Assembly: GCA_003134855.1 (NCBI GenBank)
Contig: PLCS01000007.1
Span: 1 to 64,000, forward strand
Reading direction: 5' to 3'
Length of the DNA: 64,000 nt
Source of the DNA: Acidobacteriaceae bacterium
GTDB lineage: Bacteria > Acidobacteriota > Terriglobia > Terriglobales > Acidobacteriaceae
Shown in pieces: positions 27,527 through 37,068 of this stretch (positions are counted from its first letter, which is position 1; each line of letters begins with the position of its first letter). Made by a program: the position numbers and the translations under genes. The notes under the pieces are model-generated. The model made no database searches. It saw nothing but the letters and a program-made list of their open reading frames with translations, and had not been told where the DNA came from.

Positions 27527-28624
27527 ATGATGAGCGTCGATGTTTTGGTCGTCGGAGCCGGATTTGCCGGCGCGGTCATCGCCGAGCGGCTGGCCAGCGC
27601 CGGTCGCGAGGTGCTGGTCATCGACCGGCGCGACCACCTCGCGGGCAACGCCTACGACCACCCGGACAGCCACGGCGTGCTGGTGCATCGCTACGGCCCG
27701 CATCTCTTTCACACCAACTCGGACGCGGTTTTCGAGCACCTTTCTCGCTTTACCGAGTGGCGGCCCTATGAGCATCACGTTCTGGCCTCGCTCGACGGCC
27801 GGCTCTATCCGCTGCCCATCAATCAGCAGACCATCAACCAGCTCTACGGCTTGAATCTCGACGAGGCCGGGGTCGAGCGTTTTCTGGCCGGCGTGCGCGA
27901 GCAGCGCAGCCCGGTTCTCACCAGCGAAGACGTGGTGCTGAACGCCGTGGGCCGCGATCTCTGCGACAAATTCTTCCGCGGCTACACCCGCAAGCAGTGG
28001 GGCCTGGAGCTGGCCGATCTCAGCTCCAGCGTGCTGGCGCGCATCCCCACGCGCACCAACCGCGACGACCGCTACTTTACCGACAAGCACCAGGCCATGC
28101 CCGCCGAGGGCTACACCCGCCTCTTCGAGCGCCTGCTCGCGCATCCCCGCATCCGCGTGGAAACTGGCGTGGATTTCGCCACCGTTCGCGAAGGCCTCGG
28201 CGCACGGCTCACGGTTTTTACCGGCCGCATCGACGAGTACTTCGGTTTCCGCCTGGGCAGGCTTCCTTACCGCTCGATCCGCTTCGAACATCAGCACCTG
28301 CCCGGCGTCGAGCAGTTTCAGCCCACGGCCACCGTCAACTTCCCCAACGACCACAACTACACGCGCATCACCGAGTTCAAGCAGATCACCGGCCAGCGGC
28401 ACACGGGAACGTCGATTGTGAAGGAGTTTCCTAACGATGACGGCGATCCCTACTATCCGGTGCCGCGGCCGGCCAACCAGGAACTCTACCAGCGTTATCG
28501 GGAGCTGGCTGCGAGCGAGACGAATGTTGTCTTTGTCGGACGCCTCGCGCAGTACCGCTACTACAACATGGACCAGGCAGCCGCCGCCGCGCTGAAGACC
28601 GCCGCGGAGATTGTTGGCGGCTGA
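27527..28624 (+). CDS. glf: UDP-galactopyranose mutase
   Basis: A 365-residue flavoenzyme that interconverts UDP-galactopyranose and UDP-galactofuranose for surface polysaccharide. It has the FAD Rossmann motif VLVVGAGFAGAVIAERLA, GNAYDHPDSHGVLVHRYGPH (substrate side), WRPYEHHVLA, the signature KFFRGYTRKQWGLEL, RIPTRTNRDDRYF, and the C-terminal FAD contact VGRLAQYRYYNMDQA. Length is normal for Glf. Start ATG 27527 or 27530; both lack a strong ribosome-binding site. It converges on the glycosyltransferase gene with only 6 bp between. Confidence 0.95.
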   Translation: MMSVDVLVVGAGFAGAVIAERLASAGREVLVIDRRDHLAGNAYDHPDSHGVLVHRYGPHLFHTNSDAVFEHLSRFTEWRPYEHHVLASLDGRLYPLPINQQTINQLYGLNLDEAGVERFLAGVREQRSPVLTSEDVVLNAVGRDLCDKFFRGYTRKQWGLELADLSSSVLARIPTRTNRDDRYFTDKHQAMPAEGYTRLFERLLAHPRIRVETGVDFATVREGLGARLTVFTGRIDEYFGFRLGRLPYRSIRFEHQHLPGVEQFQPTATVNFPNDHNYTRITEFKQITGQRHTGTSIVKEFPNDDGDPYYPVPRPANQELYQRYRELAASETNVVFVGRLAQYRYYNMDQAAAAALKTAAEIVGG

Positions 28625-28630
28625 AGTCTT

Positions 28631-29815
28631 CTAGACCGCTTTCCCGCCTTTGCCCGGCAGGTGCATTGTGCCTCCCGGCTCCAGCTCGAAGACCCTGCCG
28701 TGCCAGTGCAGCTTGTTGCTCAAGTAGCTGGCTGCCCACAGAAAAAATCCAATCAGGTCGCGCAGTGGATAGAGGAACGCGAGCAGCACCGCGAGCCGGC
28801 TGCGCACCACCAGTCCGCCTACGATCATCGAATGTGCGGTCTTGAGCAGTAGCGTAAAAACGAGCAGCGCCAGGCCCAGCAGCGAACGGCCCAGCAGCAC
28901 TCCGGCGATCAGCCCCAGCAATCCGAAAGGCACAGAAAAGGTCAGCACCGTGCCCAGGTGGCCCATGGGGCGCGAAAAACGCGTGCTGCGCATCCAGCTC
29001 AACTGGTGCTCAATCGACTTCCAGAATCCCGAGCGCAGGATCAGGTGTTCGACGACGAGGTCGGAGATCGCCACCGTTTCGCCGGCCTCCGCCACCAGGT
29101 GGCCCAGCATATAGTCGTCCGCCGCGTAGCCGCCCAGCCGCTCGAATCCGCCCAAGCGCTGGAGCGTCGGCTTGCGCACCGCCGACGAAGGCCCCAGCGT
29201 GAAGCGCACGCCTTCCAGCATCTGGGCCACCAGCACGCCCGAGGTCATCTCGACAGACATTCCCAGCGCCTCCAGCCTCTCGCCAAAGCCGCCATCAATC
29301 GGAATCCCGCGATAAAGGCTGAAGGCCGCGCCCACTTCGGAGTTCCGGAACGGCGCCACCATTGCGCGCAGATACTCCGGCCCCACGGGAATGTCGGCGT
29401 CTGTCGCCACCAGCAGATCGTGCCGCGCCGCCTCGGCCATCAGGTGCATCGAGTAACAGCGCGCGTTCATCCATGGCGGCTCGCCGGAGTGGAGAATCGT
29501 CACCGGAATCTGCGGATAGCGCGCCGCCAGATTGCGCGCCACCGCCAGGCCCGCGTCATCCTCGCGCCGTGCGCAGAAGATCAGCTCGTACTCCGGATAG
29601 TCGAGCTTGAAATAGCCTTCCAGGCACTCTTCCAGATGGGCCGGCGAACCGTGCAACGGCTTCAGAATGCTGACCGGAGGAGTGAAGTCGAGCGCCTGCC
29701 GCCTTCTGCTGCTTCTGGCAGTCATGTATTTCCAGGTCGCGACAAAGGCCATCATGGTAAAAATCGTCGAGGTGAGGATTCCGGCTGTACTTAGGAACAA
29801 CAAAAAATATGCCAC
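28631..29815 (-). CDS. hpnI: HpnI-type membrane glycosyltransferase (GT21-like), copy 1
   Basis: A 394-residue GT2/GT21 enzyme. One N-terminal transmembrane helix (AYFLLFLSTAGILTSTIF) is followed by the catalytic domain PPVSILKPLHGSPAHLEECL, LVATDADIPVG (DxD-type), GMSVEMTSGVLVAQMLEGVRF and ADDYMLGHLV (acceptor-site Asp pair). HQLSWMRSTRFSRPMGH stands where the Q-x-x-RW box would be. Two or three C-terminal helices follow. GTG 29815 is chosen because AAAGGAG lies 8 nt upstream and the longer frame is basic, non-membrane sequence. HpnI enzymes transfer N-acetylglucosamine to hopanoids; ceramide-like acceptors are possible. Confidence 0.75.
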   Translation of the reverse strand: MAYFLLFLSTAGILTSTIFTMMAFVATWKYMTARSSRRRQALDFTPPVSILKPLHGSPAHLEECLEGYFKLDYPEYELIFCARREDDAGLAVARNLAARYPQIPVTILHSGEPPWMNARCYSMHLMAEAARHDLLVATDADIPVGPEYLRAMVAPFRNSEVGAAFSLYRGIPIDGGFGERLEALGMSVEMTSGVLVAQMLEGVRFTLGPSSAVRKPTLQRLGGFERLGGYAADDYMLGHLVAEAGETVAISDLVVEHLILRSGFWKSIEHQLSWMRSTRFSRPMGHLGTVLTFSVPFGLLGLIAGVLLGRSLLGLALLVFTLLLKTAHSMIVGGLVVRSRLAVLLAFLYPLRDLIGFFLWAASYLSNKLHWHGRVFELEPGGTMHLPGKGGKAV

Positions 29816-30042
29816 GACGACGGCTCCTTTGCCGCTTTGAAACACGCTCTGGTTCACTCTATCGGATGAGGAACTCAGTGTCCAGCCGCGCAGAATTGCG
29901 CCCGCTCTGCATCGACGCTCTTCCCTCGACTGCGATAATGAAAGCACGGAACCGCACGCCGCCTTATGGGCTTTTCCCCTGCTTTCCTGAGCTTCGGAAG
30001 GTCCCGAGTGAACTTCGGAGCGCTGAGATCGACTTTGCTGCC

Positions 30043-31251
30043 ATGACCTTTGGAACCATTCTTTTCGACGCTCTGAGCGCGCTGGCCGTCTTTGGAGTGG
30101 CCACCTCCACCGTCTACAGCCTGATGGTTGCCGTTGGCGTTCTCCGCTTTCGCCGGCGCGCGGCTGCCTCCGGATCACGCGCCTTCCAGCCCCCGGTCAG
30201 CGTCTTGAAGCCCCTGCATGGCGGAGAGCCGAACCTGGAAGAGAACCTCGCCAGCTTCTTTCAGCAGGATTATCCGGAGTACGAAATTCTTTTCTGCGCG
30301 CGGAAGAGCGACGACCCGGGCCTGGAGACGGCTCGCCGGGTTGCCGCTCGTTTCACTCGCGTGCCGGCGCGCATCCTGGTCTGCGGCGATCCGCCCTGGC
30401 CCAATGCGCGCACCTACTCGCTGGAGATCATGCGCCGCGCGGCGCGTTTTCCGATTCTGGTCGCCACCGACAGCGATGTGCGCGTCGCGCCGGATTACAT
30501 GGCTTCGGTGGTCGAGCCGCTCAGCGACCCGCGCGTGGGCATGGTCACCTGCCTCTACCGCGGCGTCGCCCGGCGCGGGTTCTGGTCGCAATTGGAGGCG
30601 ATGGGAATGTCCGTCGAGATGACTTCGGGCGTTCTGGTGGCCGAGATGATCGAGGGGATGCGCTTCGCGCTTGGCCCTTCAATGGTGATGCGCCAAAGCA
30701 CCATCGAGAAGATCGGCGGCTTCGAGCCGGTGGCGCAGTTCTTCGCCGACGACTTTGTGCTGGGCAACCGGGCTGCCAAGGCCGGAGAAAAAGTCGTGCT
30801 CTCCTGCTGCATCGTCGAGCACCATGCTGTGAACGCCTCGTTCACGAGCATCGTGGCGCATCAGCAGGGCTGGGCCACCAGCACGCGCTTTTCCCGGCCG
30901 CTGGGCCACCTGGGCTCGGTGTTGACCTATGCCGTTCCCTATGGCCTGCTGGGGCTGGCAGTCCTGGGCGCCGCCGGCCACGCTGTCCTGGGAGCGTCGC
31001 TGCTGGCCATCACGCTCCTCGACCGCGTGCTGCTCTGCATGCTGGTGGCGGGCTGCGTGGTCAACGACCGCTCCGCCCTGAGCAAGGCCTGGCTCTACCC
31101 CGTGCGCGACCTCATGGGTTTCTGTTTCTGGTTGAGAAGTTACTTTGGCTCGCGCCGCCTGAGTTACCGCGGCGATCCCTGCGAATTGCTGTCTAAGGGA
31201 AGGATGCGCAAGCTGAGCGATGAGCCGAAAGAGAGAATGCAGGCGCGATAG
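30043..31251 (+). CDS. hpnI: HpnI-type membrane glycosyltransferase (GT21-like), copy 2
   Basis: A 402-residue paralogue of the divergent neighbour, with matching order: an N-terminal helix, QPPVSVLKPLHGGEPNLEENL, ILVATDSDVRVAPDYM, GMSVEMTSGVLVAEMIEGMRF, ADDFVLGNRA and HQQGWATSTRFSRPLGHLG, then C-terminal helices. ATG 30043 is preferred by comparison with copy 1; ATG 29938 is an alternative, and neither has a clear ribosome-binding site. The ~228-bp divergent region could hold shared control. Whether the two enzymes differ in acceptor cannot be told from sequence. Confidence 0.75.
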   Translation: MTFGTILFDALSALAVFGVATSTVYSLMVAVGVLRFRRRAAASGSRAFQPPVSVLKPLHGGEPNLEENLASFFQQDYPEYEILFCARKSDDPGLETARRVAARFTRVPARILVCGDPPWPNARTYSLEIMRRAARFPILVATDSDVRVAPDYMASVVEPLSDPRVGMVTCLYRGVARRGFWSQLEAMGMSVEMTSGVLVAEMIEGMRFALGPSMVMRQSTIEKIGGFEPVAQFFADDFVLGNRAAKAGEKVVLSCCIVEHHAVNASFTSIVAHQQGWATSTRFSRPLGHLGSVLTYAVPYGLLGLAVLGAAGHAVLGASLLAITLLDRVLLCMLVAGCVVNDRSALSKAWLYPVRDLMGFCFWLRSYFGSRRLSYRGDPCELLSKGRMRKLSDEPKERMQAR

Positions 31252-31256
31252 GGTTG

Positions 31257-31664
31257 CTACGCCTTGCGTCCGTTTACGGTCGACTTGACCCCTACCCCCG
31301 GCTTGCGCAGCGGCACCATGGCGGCGCTGGTTCCCGGCGCGGCCTGCTGGAAGCGCGCCAGCATCTCCGTCCGCACGTACTCGACAAAGTTCTGCATCTG
31401 GCGGTTCATCTCTTCCATGCGCTCGCGCATTTGCAGGATGATGGCGATGCCGGCAATGTTCACACCGAGCTCGCGCGCCAGACTGAGGATGAACTCGAGG
31501 CGCTCCAGGTCCTCGTCGGTGTAGAGGCGCGTGTTGCCCTCGGTGCGCGACGGCAGCAGCAGGCCCTCGCGCTCATAGAGGCGCAGCGTCTGCGGATGAA
31601 TCTCGTACATCTCGGCCACCGCCGAGATCATGTACGCGCCCTTCGATTTGCGTTTTGCGGCCAT
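31257..31664 (-). CDS. hspR: HspR-type MerR family heat-shock regulator
   Basis: A 135-residue protein with a MerR winged helix, YMISAVAEMYEIHPQTLRLYEREGLLLPSR and TRLYTDEDLERLEFIL, then a coiled-coil (IAIILQMRERMEEMNRQMQNFVEYV). HspR represses chaperone operons by binding HAIR inverted repeats, often with DnaK. It lies 64 bp after dnaJ in the same orientation, the standard dnaJ-hspR order. I could not find a convincing HAIR element (CTTGAGT-N7-ACTCAAG) around the operon. Confidence 0.88.
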   Translation of the reverse strand: MAAKRKSKGAYMISAVAEMYEIHPQTLRLYEREGLLLPSRTEGNTRLYTDEDLERLEFILSLARELGVNIAGIAIILQMRERMEEMNRQMQNFVEYVRTEMLARFQQAAPGTSAAMVPLRKPGVGVKSTVNGRKA

Positions 31665-31728
31665 TGTCGTACCCGAATCAGCTTACATTAATCGACTCGC
31701 ACCATGTGCCGGCGTCTGTCGGCTCACC

Positions 31729-32931
31729 CTACAGCTTATCGAAGAGCGCCGTCCGCGGGTCTTGGTTGTTCAGCTTGGCCAGCTCGCGCATGATCTCGCG
31801 GCTGCGCTCGTCTGAGAGCTTCGGCACCGTGACCTCGATGGTCACAATCTGGTCGCCGCGCTTGCCGGGGTGCTGGGAGCTCTCCACGCCCCGCTCTCTC
31901 ATGCGCAGTTTCTGCCCGCTCTGCGTGCCGGGAGGAATCTTCAACTGCGCGCGGCCGTCGATGGTGGGCACATCCACCTTGGCCCCCAGTGAGGCCTCCG
32001 GCATGGTCACCGGAACCGTCAGATGAATGTCGTCGCCCACGCGCGTGAAGACCGGATGCGTGCCGGTGCGGACGATGAGGAAGAGGTCGCCGGGCGCGCC
32101 GCCGTTCACTCCGGCATTGCCCTTACCCTGCAGGCGAATCCGCTGCCCGTCGCGGGTGCCGGCCTTGATGCGAAACTCGACCGCCTCGTCGCGGTCGACC
32201 AATCCCTCGCCGTGACAGGTGGAACAAAGATTCGTCGTGCGTCCCGTGCCGTTGCAGCGCGGACAGGGAATGTTGAACTTCATCCGCCCGCCCATCTGCG
32301 TCACCTGGCCCGTGCCGCTGCACTCCGCGCACTGGGTGGGTCCGCCGATCGACGCCTGGCCGTGGCAGGTGGGGCAGCTCTCCTGGCGGTGCACGTCGAG
32401 CCGCGCCTGACCGCCGCGAATCGCCGTCCAGAAGTCCACCGTGGCCTGGTACTCCAGGTCGCTGCCCGGCTGCGGGCCGCGCGGCTGCTGCTGCTGTTGC
32501 GCTCCGGTGAAGATGCCGGAAAAGATGTCCTTGAAGCCGCCCCACGAAGCTGAATCTGCCTGCGAGCCCGCACCCGTATGCTGCCCCCGGTGCTGCCCCG
32601 GCCCGGTCTGGAAGCCGGAGAAGTCGAAGCCGCCAAAGTCCACCGGGGTGCCGTGCCTGCCGCCCTGCCGCGCATAGGCCTCGGCCGTCGCCGGGTCGAT
32701 CTGGTCGGAGTAGAAGCCCACCTGGTCGTAAATCTTGCGCTTCTTCACGTCGCTGAGCACGTCGTTGGCCTCGGAGATCTCCTTGAACTTCTCCTCGGAG
32801 CGCTTGTCGCCGGGGTTCACGTCCGGGTGATATCGCCGCGCAGCCTTGCGGAAGGCCTTGCGAATCTCCTCCGCCGTCGCCGTCTTCTTCACGCCAAGCG
32901 TGCCGTAATAGTCCTTGTTCGTCGTGGGCAT
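31729..32931 (-). CDS. dnaJ: Chaperone DnaJ
   Basis: A 400-residue co-chaperone. J domain at residues 4-70 with the HPD tripeptide ([20 protein letters not shown]). A Gly/Phe-rich linker ([14 protein letters not shown]) follows, then a zinc-binding region with four CxxCxGxG-like repeats ([32 protein letters not shown]), then the substrate-binding C-terminal domains ([21 protein letters not shown]). It stimulates DnaK ATPase and presents unfolded proteins. It is the first gene of dnaJ-hspR; no dnaK or grpE is in the window. Confidence 0.93.
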   Translation of the reverse strand: MPTTNKDYYGTLGVKKTATAEEIRKAFRKAARRYHPDVNPGDKRSEEKFKEISEANDVLSDVKKRKIYDQVGFYSDQIDPATAEAYARQGGRHGTPVDFGGFDFSGFQTGPGQHRGQHTGAGSQADSASWGGFKDIFSGIFTGAQQQQQPRGPQPGSDLEYQATVDFWTAIRGGQARLDVHRQESCPTCHGQASIGGPTQCAECSGTGQVTQMGGRMKFNIPCPRCNGTGRTTNLCSTCHGEGLVDRDEAVEFRIKAGTRDGQRIRLQGKGNAGVNGGAPGDLFLIVRTGTHPVFTRVGDDIHLTVPVTMPEASLGAKVDVPTIDGRAQLKIPPGTQSGQKLRMRERGVESSQHPGKRGDQIVTIEVTVPKLSDERSREIMRELAKLNNQDPRTALFDKL

Positions 32932-33023
32932 GGTCTGTATCGACTCGTTTCCTGGTTACGCGTTAGTTCTTCTTTTCCATCCTGATGAGTGCTGAGAATC
33001 CACACCCCTTGACTGCAATCCGG

Positions 33024-33416
33024 TCAAGCAACCACTCGTTGATCATCAATAAAAGTGTGCGACGCGCGCGGTCGAATCGCCTCGTGAATCGCCGTCTCCT
33101 CTGCATCCGACGCAGACTCCAAATCAAAATCCATCTGCAAGCGCATCCAAAACTCCGGCGACATATTGAAGTAGCGCGCCAGCCGGAGCGCTGTATCCGC
33201 GGTAATTCCGCGCCGCTCCCGCACAATCTCGGAGATCCGCGTCACCGGCACGCGCAACTCCATCGCCAGCGCATTCGACGAAAGCCCCAACGGCTTCATG
33301 AACTCCTCGCGCAGCATCTCGCCGGGATGCAGCGGAGCCGTCCGCGCGCCCTCGTCCAGCTCCGCGCCACCGAGCGCCGGTTCAGTGGTAGTCGACAATC
33401 TGGACCTCGTAGGCAT
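33024..33416 (-). CDS. higA: HigA-type antitoxin
   Basis: A 130-residue HTH protein of the addiction-module antidote family. LHPGEMLREEFMKPLGLSSN is the family signature, ALAMELRVPVTRISEIVRER the helix-turn-helix, and TADTALRLARYFNMSPEFWMRLQ the rest of the fold. ATG 33416 follows GGAGG by about 8 nt and overlaps the toxin gene by 35 bp. It should neutralise HigB and repress the operon. The order toxin then antitoxin is the usual higBA order. Confidence 0.88.
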   Translation of the reverse strand: MPTRSRLSTTTEPALGGAELDEGARTAPLHPGEMLREEFMKPLGLSSNALAMELRVPVTRISEIVRERRGITADTALRLARYFNMSPEFWMRLQMDFDLESASDAEETAIHEAIRPRASHTFIDDQRVVA

Positions 33417-33660
33417 CCCCATCCCTCCATTCAAAGCAGATTCGCCATCGATCGTTGATGCGCAGGCTCCTCAGTCCCTCCCGATCACCCTTCAGCTTCT
33501 CCAGCCGATTGCCCGGCGGCTCGCCCAGCTCTTCCACCCTCGAAACGCTGTGAATCTGCCGCAACTTACGCAACGCCACGCGCTCAAAAATCGCGTATCG
33601 GCGGCTGGGTCGGCGGTCGAAAACCTGCTCGGTATCTTCATCGGCGAACGAGCGAATCAT
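33382..33660 (-). CDS. higB: HigB-type toxin (RelE superfamily)
   Basis: A 92-residue RelE-fold mRNA interferase. RRYAIFERVALRKLRQIHSV, then PPGNRLEKLKGDREGLRSLRINDRWRICFEWRDGDAYEVQIVDYH matches the HigB family end to end. Family members cut mRNA on the ribosome when the antitoxin is lost. It is the first gene of higBA. TACGAT lies 11 nt before the ATG, giving a very short leader. Confidence 0.9.
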   Translation of the reverse strand: MIRSFADEDTEQVFDRRPSRRYAIFERVALRKLRQIHSVSRVEELGEPPGNRLEKLKGDREGLRSLRINDRWRICFEWRDGDAYEVQIVDYH

Positions 33661-33663
33661 GCT

Positions 33664-34076
33664 TAACGCTTATCGTAACACGGAAAACGTTCAATCAGCA
33701 ACCATGCCCGCCGGGCGACTGTCGTCGCGGAAGAGCCAACCTGCCGAAGACTGAGCGCCCGCCGTTGTGCCTTCCCTGCACCCGCCCTCCCGCACTCGCC
33801 GCAGATTCCTCGGCAAAGGTACAGACACGTGTGCGCATTGGCAACCACTCAGTATTCAGCCCATGCGTTTCGATCAACTGCCCCGGTTCCATGGCCATCA
33901 GATGGCGCACGCGAAAACCCCGCACCGGCACGGCCATACCAGCTCCACCGGCAGCCGCGCCCGCTTCCGTCCCATCAAGCCCTCCACCCGCTTCGCTGTT
34001 ACACTGGTAATGAACCCAATGCGGTCTTCCGGGCCTCCATTCGCCCGGAATCCGCCATCCAGCGAGGCCAAAGTCC
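33664..34076. other. Intergenic region between higBA and pdxS
   Basis: About 410 bp with only unsupported long frames that mirror high GC. A TACACT at 34000-34005 could be the pdxS -10. A small inverted repeat (CCGGGC...GCCCGG) lies near 34030-34050. Confidence 0.35.
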
Positions 34077-35030
34077 ATGTCAGAATCGAACGAAAGCCAG
34101 AAGATCACCGCCACCAGCCTGCGCCTCAAGATCGGCCTCGCCGAGATGCTCAAAGGCGGCGTCATCATGGACGTGATGAACGTCGAGCAGGCGCGCATCG
34201 CCGAAGAGGCCGGCGCCACCTCGGTGATGGCCCTGGAGCGCGTCCCGGCGATGATTCGCGCCGAGGGCGGCGTCGCCCGCATGGCCCGCCCCGCGCTGAT
34301 CAAGCAGATCATCCAGGCAGTCTCGATTCCTGTCATGGCCAAGGCCCGCATCGGCCACTTTGCCGAGGCGCAGATTCTCCAGGAGCTAGGCGTCGATTTT
34401 ATCGACGAGAGCGAGGTTCTCACCCCCGCCGACGAGGCCCACCACATCGACAAGCACGCCTTCACCACGCCCTTCGTCTGCGGCGCGCGCAACCTGGGCG
34501 AGGCCCTGCGCCGCATCGCCGAGGGCGCGGCCATGATCCGCACCAAGGGCGAAGCCGGCACCGGCGACGTCGTCCACGCCGTCCGGCACATGCGCCAGAT
34601 TATCCGCGAGATGCGCGCCCTCACCGTGCTTTCAGAGCAGGAACTCTACGCCGCCGCCAAGGACCACCAGGCCCCCTACGAACTGATCCGCATGGTTGCA
34701 CAGACCGGCAAGCTGCCCGTGCCGAATTTCTCCGCAGGTGGAATCGCGACCCCCGCCGACGCCGCGCTGATGATGCAGTTAGGCGCAGAGGCCATCTTCG
34801 TCGGCTCGGGAATCTTCATGAAGGGCAACGCCACGCCCCTCGACGTGGAGAACGACCCCAAAGAGCGCGCCGAAGCCGTCAGCCGCGCCTGCGCCATCGT
34901 GATCGCCACCACCCACTACAACGACCCCAGGATTCTGGCCGAAGTCAGCGAGCAGGTCACCGGCACCATGAAGGGCCTGGCCGCCGCCAGCATTGAATTG
35001 AAGGACCAGCTCCAAACCCGCGGCTGGTGA
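34077..35030 (+). CDS. pdxS: Pyridoxal 5'-phosphate synthase subunit PdxS
   Basis: A 317-residue TIM-barrel enzyme that builds PLP from ribose 5-phosphate, glyceraldehyde 3-phosphate and ammonia. The Schiff-base Lys lies in [11 protein letters not shown] (near residue 89) and the second Lys in [41 protein letters not shown] is a family signature. Length is slightly above the usual ~295. The glutaminase PdxT that supplies ammonia is not adjacent, so it must be elsewhere or the subunit uses free ammonia. Confidence 0.97.
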   Translation: MSESNESQKITATSLRLKIGLAEMLKGGVIMDVMNVEQARIAEEAGATSVMALERVPAMIRAEGGVARMARPALIKQIIQAVSIPVMAKARIGHFAEAQILQELGVDFIDESEVLTPADEAHHIDKHAFTTPFVCGARNLGEALRRIAEGAAMIRTKGEAGTGDVVHAVRHMRQIIREMRALTVLSEQELYAAAKDHQAPYELIRMVAQTGKLPVPNFSAGGIATPADAALMMQLGAEAIFVGSGIFMKGNATPLDVENDPKERAEAVSRACAIVIATTHYNDPRILAEVSEQVTGTMKGLAAASIELKDQLQTRGW

Positions 35031-35090
35031 CCACCTGCGGTGGGGCAGACGCTCGCTATCCGCTCGCACGAGCTTCGTTGCTTCTCATCC

Positions 35091-36095
35091 TCATCTAACC
35101 ACACGAGGTGTGCTAGAAGCTCCAAAGCTCCTCAAAATAGCAGCAGCGTCGGCTGCGTTTCCAATTTCTTTATTGCCAGGAGTAAGGAAGATGAAGTCTG
35201 GAGTCGGCGAACAGATAAAGCGTTCTGCATATGAAATGGTGAGCGAATTGACAAGCGATACCATATAACGATCCGCTCGAAGAGACGTGGGACAATCCTG
35301 AAAACGACGGATCATGACTGCCACGTTATATGCGAGGGGCATATAGATCGTACGCTCAAACGGATCCAGCTTTGGCCATGCCATGTTTCTTTGGCGTTCA
35401 AATAGGTCATCCGGGACTGCGCACTCATAATGCAAGGCAACGGGATAATCAGAACATACAAACCAATCGGGACCCTCGGAGTAGAGAAGTGAGTAATACA
35501 TCCCGTCCAGTTGATCGGCGATGGCGTGTGACAGCCGTAAAATGCCGATGGAGACATCCGTCTTATCAATTACAGGATAGATGTCTCCGCTTTGAAGCCC
35601 CATCAGCAGGTTCGATTGAAAATCTGGCGGCACTTCGATACCGTGTCTCGTAGCAACATCCATGAATGTGCCAAAAACCTGCGGTGAGGTTGCAACGTCT
35701 GCTGCGTCCGTACTGCGGCTTTCGAAGGCCAACTTCTTGTATTTTTCTTTTGCTTGCGGGACCCGAGCAGCTTGCAACGCCAAAAAAGCGACGAGTGTTT
35801 CCCGCTCCTCTTCGGTGAGGAATGGTCGCTCTGGGTTCGCTGATAGGGCACAAAATAGCGCACACGCCGGTCCTTCGTATTTCTGAAAGAATTCCTCCAG
35901 GTAGTCATGAGGGAACCCGGGCACGTCGATGTCGTGATAATGCCGCTCAAATCCGATGCTCTCTGGCGTGGCTTCCCACTTTCGATCTTGACCGGGCGGG
36001 AAAACGTAAAACAGAGAGTCACGCTTGCCGCATAGCGTGAAACGCGCTAGATAGCCCGCAGACACAAAGTGTTGCCGGATGGTTCGCTGCTTCAT
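35091..36095 (-). CDS. DUF4238 domain protein
   Basis: A 334-residue soluble protein starting MKQRTIRQHFVSAGYLARF, which matches the DUF4238 opening (HxxP/S..YL..F). It continues with YHDIDVPGFPHDYLEEFFQKYE and FLTEEERETLVAFLALQAARVPQ, and a later DWFVCSDYPVALHYE block with conserved Asp. The function of the family is unknown. ATG 36095 with a distant GGAG is preferred; the longer frame has an unrelated N-terminus. Its lower GC content than the neighbours and the position among toxin-antitoxin loci hint at transfer. Confidence 0.75.
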   Translation of the reverse strand: MKQRTIRQHFVSAGYLARFTLCGKRDSLFYVFPPGQDRKWEATPESIGFERHYHDIDVPGFPHDYLEEFFQKYEGPACALFCALSANPERPFLTEEERETLVAFLALQAARVPQAKEKYKKLAFESRSTDAADVATSPQVFGTFMDVATRHGIEVPPDFQSNLLMGLQSGDIYPVIDKTDVSIGILRLSHAIADQLDGMYYSLLYSEGPDWFVCSDYPVALHYECAVPDDLFERQRNMAWPKLDPFERTIYMPLAYNVAVMIRRFQDCPTSLRADRYMVSLVNSLTISYAERFICSPTPDFIFLTPGNKEIGNAADAAAILRSFGASSTPRVVR

Positions 36096-36171
36096 ACTAT
36101 GAACGACTCCGATTTTCCTTAATAAGATTACAGTGCAGGGAAATCCCCGATTTTGCACTTGAGACCTGTCA

Positions 36172-36849
36172 TCAGTGTGTCTTGTCAGAGAAAAAGTCGT
36201 TTCCTGTTGAGGTGTCAATCCAATAATTTCCTCGGGCCAGACGGTACGAATTCGTTTTTAAGAAAATCTCGCATCCTTTCTCATGAGTCGGAATGTCCGA
36301 AGTGGAAATCGCCCCTGAGCCGAATGTCATTGTCAATACATGGCGGTGGCAATTATCAGAATTATTTCCATGTTTGCTAGGCCCGTAGGTGGCGAACAAA
36401 CCGCGTTCATCCCAAGAGCTAATCTGCCAATCAGTCTCATCAGGGTCGCCGATAACCATCATCCCTTTCACCACCTCAGCCAAAGTGACTTTCAGCTCTC
36501 TGCAAACTTTCTCTGTTTGATAGCAGGTAATTTTCACTTGTTCGGGGAAGGCCAGAGCGTCAACCGGGTTATTGGATTCCGGTAACCAGATGCCATCCAC
36601 GATTAGAAAGCCCCCTTCCGTGTTGATGGGCCTTGACTCGAATCCAGCCATCTTTAGCCGCCCATTGCCAATCGTAATCATTGGTGAAGACGGCGAGAGC
36701 ATAGTCGGAACTTGTTGCTGTTTTGCCGCAGGTTGAGCCTTCGCAGCTTGTGCGTCATTTGAGGGTTGCTGGGATGCAAGAACGGTGGCCACGACAATGC
36801 ACCAGAGCAGCACCAGGAACACCCACGGGACAAGGAATCGTGTTCTCAT
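36172..36849 (-). CDS. Membrane-anchored or secreted protein of unknown function
   Basis: A 225-residue protein. The N-terminal hydrophobic segment FLVPWVFLVLLWCIVVATVLAS acts as signal peptide or anchor, followed by an Ala/Gln-rich linker. A compact C-terminal domain has four Cys (ITCYQTEKVCREL, DNCHRHVL, EKGCEIF) that could form disulphides in the periplasm. Start ATG 36849 with GGTGGAG just upstream; a GTG at 36858 is possible. It lies upstream of the DUF4238 gene in the same orientation, about 76 bp apart. Low GC compared with housekeeping neighbours. No family recognised. Confidence 0.6.
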   Translation of the reverse strand: MRTRFLVPWVFLVLLWCIVVATVLASQQPSNDAQAAKAQPAAKQQQVPTMLSPSSPMITIGNGRLKMAGFESRPINTEGGFLIVDGIWLPESNNPVDALAFPEQVKITCYQTEKVCRELKVTLAEVVKGMMVIGDPDETDWQISSWDERGLFATYGPSKHGNNSDNCHRHVLTMTFGSGAISTSDIPTHEKGCEIFLKTNSYRLARGNYWIDTSTGNDFFSDKTH

Positions 36850-37033
36850 GTTCTCCACCTACCACATTTGTAAGGTAGCATATATTCGCCGTTTATTCTC
36901 TATCCTGGCTGAGAATATTTTCATCCATCAATCAGCAGCCGTACCCCATCCTTTCATAGTTTCATCGCGCAAGGGTGGAAAACCGCCCCCGTTCGTTCCC
37001 CGAGCCGAAGGCCGCCGGCTGCACAGCAGGCGC

Positions 37034-37062
37034 TTGACATAGTAAACATTTATGTGTACTCT
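37034..37062 (+). promoter_or_regulatory. hicAB promoter with internal palindrome
   Basis: TTGACA (37034-37039), a 17-nt spacer and TACTCT (37057-37062). The spacer holds a near-palindrome (AGT..ACATTTATGT..ACT, 37041-37060), a likely HicB operator. The ATG is 6 nt after the -10, so the mRNA should be leaderless. Confidence 0.65.
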
Positions 37063-37068
37063 TGACCC

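Noticed and set aside
29816..30178. Extension of the first HpnI-like gene by about 120 residues
   Set aside because: The extra product is Arg/Ser-rich without membrane character and overlaps the divergent gene; GTG 29815 has a good ribosome-binding site.
31665..33023. Possible HAIR operator for HspR near dnaJ-hspR
   Set aside because: No CTTGAGT-N7-ACTCAAG-like inverted repeat could be found in the upstream or intergenic segments.
33695..34624. A long minus-strand frame opposite the 5' half of pdxS
   Set aside because: It runs antisense to pdxS, has no recognisable domain and reflects third-position GC bias.
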